Source: Candidatus Zixiibacteriota bacterium (GTDB lineage Bacteria; Zixibacteria; MSB-5A5; GN15; FEB-12). From it: a stretch of 8,103 nucleotides of DNA. The stretch's first letter is position 1, and each line of letters begins with the position of its first letter. The stretch lies in NCBI GenBank assembly GCA_018816665.1, contig JAHIVM010000502.1, positions 1 through 8,103 on the forward strand, read 5' to 3'. The notes beneath the pieces were generated by a model. The model worked only from the letters and a program-made list of their open reading frames with translations. It did no database searches and was not told the DNA's origin. This document shows positions 6,703 through 8,103 of this stretch, one piece after another. A program made the position numbers and the translations under genes.

Positions 6703-7074
6703 ATGGCTATCACGCGATTCAAGCAGTGTCCTATGTGCGGGCACTGGTTCAGCATCAATGACATTATGGAAGATCCCCAGGTCCGGCCGCTGGGCATGAA
6801 AGTCAACGATGAAGACTTCAGTATCAACTTGTTCTTTTTCAATCACGAGTGTGAAAACTGCGGCTCTACCTTCACGATACCGGCTCGTGATTTGATGCCG
6901 CTGATCGACGGGGACGTACCCGAGAGCGTGCTGACCGGATCAACAAAGTGCGAGGGACACTGCCTGAAGCTGACCGATCTTGATGTGTGCGACCAGGAGT
7001 GCGCGTATGCGCCGTTCCGCAAGCTACTGCGGGATATGCTGGCCAACCGCCGCGAACCGGTAGAGGCGGAGTAG
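6703..7074 (+). CDS. Small zinc-ribbon protein with two Cys4 clusters, function unknown
   Basis: The product is 123 residues from ATG 6703, with AGGGG five bases upstream. The first metal site is split: CPMCGHWF (9-16) and CENCGSTF (50-57), a classic zinc-ribbon pair (Cys9, Cys12, Cys50, Cys53) with about 37 residues between. A second cluster lies at KCEGHCLKLTDLDVCDQECA (82-101): Cys83, Cys87, Cys96 and Cys100 with His86, another possible zinc or iron-sulfur site. The segment IMEDPQVRPLGMKV (21-34) is the sort of conserved linker seen in small hypothetical proteins with this ribbon, but I cannot name the family. No signal peptide or membrane helix; cytoplasmic. It is a single-gene unit on the plus strand, ending 19 bases before repeat copy B. 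Codon pattern and composition resemble its neighbours. Confidence 0.8.
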   Translation: MAITRFKQCPMCGHWFSINDIMEDPQVRPLGMKVNDEDFSINLFFFNHECENCGSTFTIPARDLMPLIDGDVPESVLTGSTKCEGHCLKLTDLDVCDQECAYAPFRKLLRDMLANRREPVEAE

Positions 7075-7093
7075 GGCCGGGAACGACCCAATT

Positions 7094-7180
7094 GTAGGGC
7101 AGGTGCGTCCGCGGACCTGCCGCGACTGTTTGCGAGGGGACAATGCGAACGTGGCACGTCCGAAGACGCACGTGCCCTAC
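7094..7180. repeat. Paired REP-like hairpin element, copy B (short core)
   Basis: Left module 7094-7123 and inverted right module 7151-7180 flank a 27-base core (7124-7150). The left module is identical to those of copies C, D and E. Each module starts with GTAG on its own reading strand and then folds: GGCAGGT with ACCTGCC on the left, and GGCACGT with ACGTGCC on the right. Both keep an internal G·G mismatch, two more C-G pairs and a 4-base loop. It lies between convergent genes, 19 bases after the Cys-rich gene and only 3 bases from the RAYT stop codon. Confidence 0.9.
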
Positions 7181-7183
7181 TAA

Positions 7184-7684
7184 TCACTCCCCGAACGACG
7201 TCTCGCCCCAATCGGGCTCTTCGGCTCCCCAATCCACCCCGTAAATCCCCCTCCGGCAATACCTACGGAATGTAGATAACCGCCAGGCACCGGGACTCAT
7301 TACATACCCATGTCTGACAGGGTTGTAGTGAATGTAGTCCACATGTTTCAACATGTCATCATCGTCGCGAACGATGTGGTCCCAGAATCGCCTCTGCCAG
7401 ACTTTGCCGGCAGTTTTGTGGCGGCGGGCATATTTCAGCGAGAAAGACAACTTGATGCGATGCACAATATCGGAGACGTTGCCATCTGGAGCGTGTAGAA
7501 TCGCATGGAAGTGATTGGGCATTATCACCCAGGCTGTAAAACGAAAGCTGAGCCCTGCACGAGCCCGGATAACTGCCTGGGCCAGCAGGTCGGCATTCCC
7601 GGTGAGCAACGGCCTTCGTTGCGCCGTGATCCCCGTGAGGAAGCAGTATTGCCCGGGCTCAAAGTATCTCAGAAGTCTTGACAT
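7184..7684 (-). CDS. REP-associated tyrosine transposase (RAYT, Y1/HUH family)
   Basis: This 166-residue protein is a single-strand DNA endonuclease of the IS200/IS605-related Y1 family. It carries the HUH metal site in WVIMPNHFHAIL (52-63, His58 and His60) and a likely nucleophile Tyr85 in KLSFSLKYARRHK (78-90). The RAYT signatures VWQRRFWDHIVRDDDD (95-110), YIHYNPVRHGYV (117-128) and WRLSTFRRY (134-142) are all present, with a C-terminal DWG repeat (151-153, 158-160). All key residues are present, so it is probably active. The frame stays open to 7795, but that extension is a translation of repeat copy C and is rejected; ATG 7684 matches the family start, though no SD is evident. Terminal IS ends are not identifiable apart from the REP elements. 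It would nick or rearrange the GTAG-footed hairpins around it. Confidence 0.9.
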   Translation of the reverse strand: MSRLLRYFEPGQYCFLTGITAQRRPLLTGNADLLAQAVIRARAGLSFRFTAWVIMPNHFHAILHAPDGNVSDIVHRIKLSFSLKYARRHKTAGKVWQRRFWDHIVRDDDDMLKHVDYIHYNPVRHGYVMSPGAWRLSTFRRYCRRGIYGVDWGAEEPDWGETSFGE

Positions 7685-7749
7685 GGGATGAAGGTATGGC
7701 GCGTGGGTGACAGATGACGTCAGTGAAAATAGATATGGGGTGATCGGTC

Positions 7750-7854
7750 GTAGGGCAGGTGCGTCCGCGGACCTGCCGCATATGCATCCGGCCATTCAAT
7801 CGGTCGATTCCGATAGATTCATCAATGGCACGTCCGAAGACGCACGTGCCCTAC
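7750..7854. repeat. Paired REP-like hairpin element, copy C (long core)
   Basis: Left module 7750-7779, 45-base core 7780-7824, inverted right module 7825-7854. The modules are as in copy B except that the right one begins ATGG instead of GTGG. The core is unrelated to the 27-base core of copies A and B. Here the core can form its own small hairpin, ATCGG (7799-7803) with CCGAT (7810-7814), which substitutions remove in copies D and E. The element begins 65 bases upstream of the RAYT start codon. Confidence 0.9.
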
Positions 7855-7882
7855 AGAAGAGTGGGAACTCATGCAAGAACGT

Positions 7883-7987
7883 GTAGGGCAGGTGCGTCCG
7901 CGGACCTGCCGCATATGCATCCGGCCATTCAATCCATCGATTCCGATAGATTCATCGATGGCACGTCCGAAGACGCACGTGCCCTAC
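7883..7987. repeat. Paired REP-like hairpin element, copy D (long core)
   Basis: Left module 7883-7912, core 7913-7957, inverted right module 7958-7987. The modules are identical to copy C. The core has three substitutions relative to C. As a result CCATCGAT (7934-7941) and ATCGATGG (7954-7961) form an 8-base perfect third stem that reaches into the right module. Confidence 0.92.
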
Positions 7988-8015
7988 AGAAGAGTGAGAA
8001 CTCATGCAAGAACGT

Positions 8016-8103
8016 GTAGGGCAGGTGCGTCCGCGGACCTGCCGCATATGCATCCGGCCATTCAATCCATCGATTCCGATAGATTCATCAATGGCACGTC
8101 CGA
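8016..8103. repeat. Paired REP-like hairpin element, copy E (cut by window end)
   Basis: Left module 8016-8045, core 8046-8090, and the first 13 bases of the right module before the window ends. The core differs from copy D at one position, which puts a mismatch in the third stem seen in D. Confidence 0.9.

Larger units (their letters stand above)
7094..8103. mobile_element. REPtron: RAYT gene with flanking REP-like hairpin elements
   Basis: A RAYT gene is bracketed by copy B on its 3' side and by the tandem copies C, D and E on its 5' side. RAYTs are single-copy, domesticated relatives of IS200/IS605 transposases that recognise REP hairpins with a GTAG-type tetranucleotide at the 5' foot. 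The hairpins here carry exactly that foot on both strands. The right limit is outside the window because the array continues past 8103. Confidence 0.75.
7750..8103. repeat. Tandem array with 133-base period
   Basis: Three units start at 7750, 7883 and 8016, exactly 133 bases apart. Each unit is left hairpin (30), core (45), right hairpin (30) and spacer (28). The two complete spacers (7855-7882 and 7988-8015) differ at one position. Units C and D differ at about 4 of 133 positions, so the expansion is recent. The array leaves the window within the third unit. A plus-strand open frame across it (7759-8019) simply translates the repeats and is not a gene. Confidence 0.92.

Noticed and set aside
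7715..7722. TGACGTCA palindrome upstream of the RAYT
   Set aside because: A perfect 8-base palindrome, but short, single and without a convincing promoter around it; expected by chance at this scale.
7685..7795. 37-residue N-terminal extension of the RAYT
   Set aside because: Its first residues are a translation of hairpin copy C; family homology begins at the ATG at 7684.
7759..8019. Plus-strand 86-residue open frame across the repeat array
   Set aside because: It translates the tandem hairpins, repeats with the 133-base unit, and has no SD or family resemblance.
7750..8103. CRISPR-like array
   Set aside because: The whole 133-base unit, including would-be spacers, is conserved, modules are inverted pairs, and no cas gene is present.

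Overview
The window is dense, moderately GC-rich bacterial chromosome: eight protein genes, short intergenic gaps, sigma-70-like promoters and clear Shine-Dalgarno (SD) sites on several genes. There is no rRNA, tRNA or CRISPR array. The mix of an exported DUF4139 protein, a TPR protein, a cytidylate kinase-like protein and a divergent squalene/phytoene synthase-family enzyme would fit an environmental Gram-negative lineage, possibly of the FCB/Zixibacteria kind. That placement is a guess from style and is not demonstrated here.

Left part (1-4164, all minus strand): a lipoprotein of unknown function (4164-3499), a head-to-head prenyl synthase (3434-2490), an exported DUF4139 protein (2372-1017) and an exported TPR protein that runs off the left edge (934-1). 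Gaps are 64, 117 and 82 bases, and the TPR gene has its own well-formed promoter. This is a co-directional cluster rather than a tightly coupled operon. Three of the four products carry export signals, so the theme is envelope and isoprenoid/lipid related.

Middle (4165-6517): a 336-base intergenic region with a dyad and a promoter leads into a plus-strand cytidylate kinase-like gene (4501-5211). Facing it is a two-gene minus-strand unit: a short FAD-binding oxidoreductase (6517-5765), apparently transcribed leaderless, followed by a CoA-binding (YccU-like) protein (5732-5352). A paired-hairpin repeat sits in the tail-to-tail gap.

Right part (6518-8103): a small protein with two four-cysteine clusters (6703-7074) is preceded by an inverted repeat that would bury its SD. 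Then comes a mobile unit: a REP-associated tyrosine transposase (RAYT, 7684-7184) flanked on both sides by paired GTAG-footed hairpins. Upstream of the RAYT these hairpins become a 133-base tandem array (7750 to beyond 8103). The two hairpins of each element are inverted copies of one 30-base module, and they differ by a base-pair swap that keeps the stem intact. The array and its resident RAYT are the most notable content of the window.
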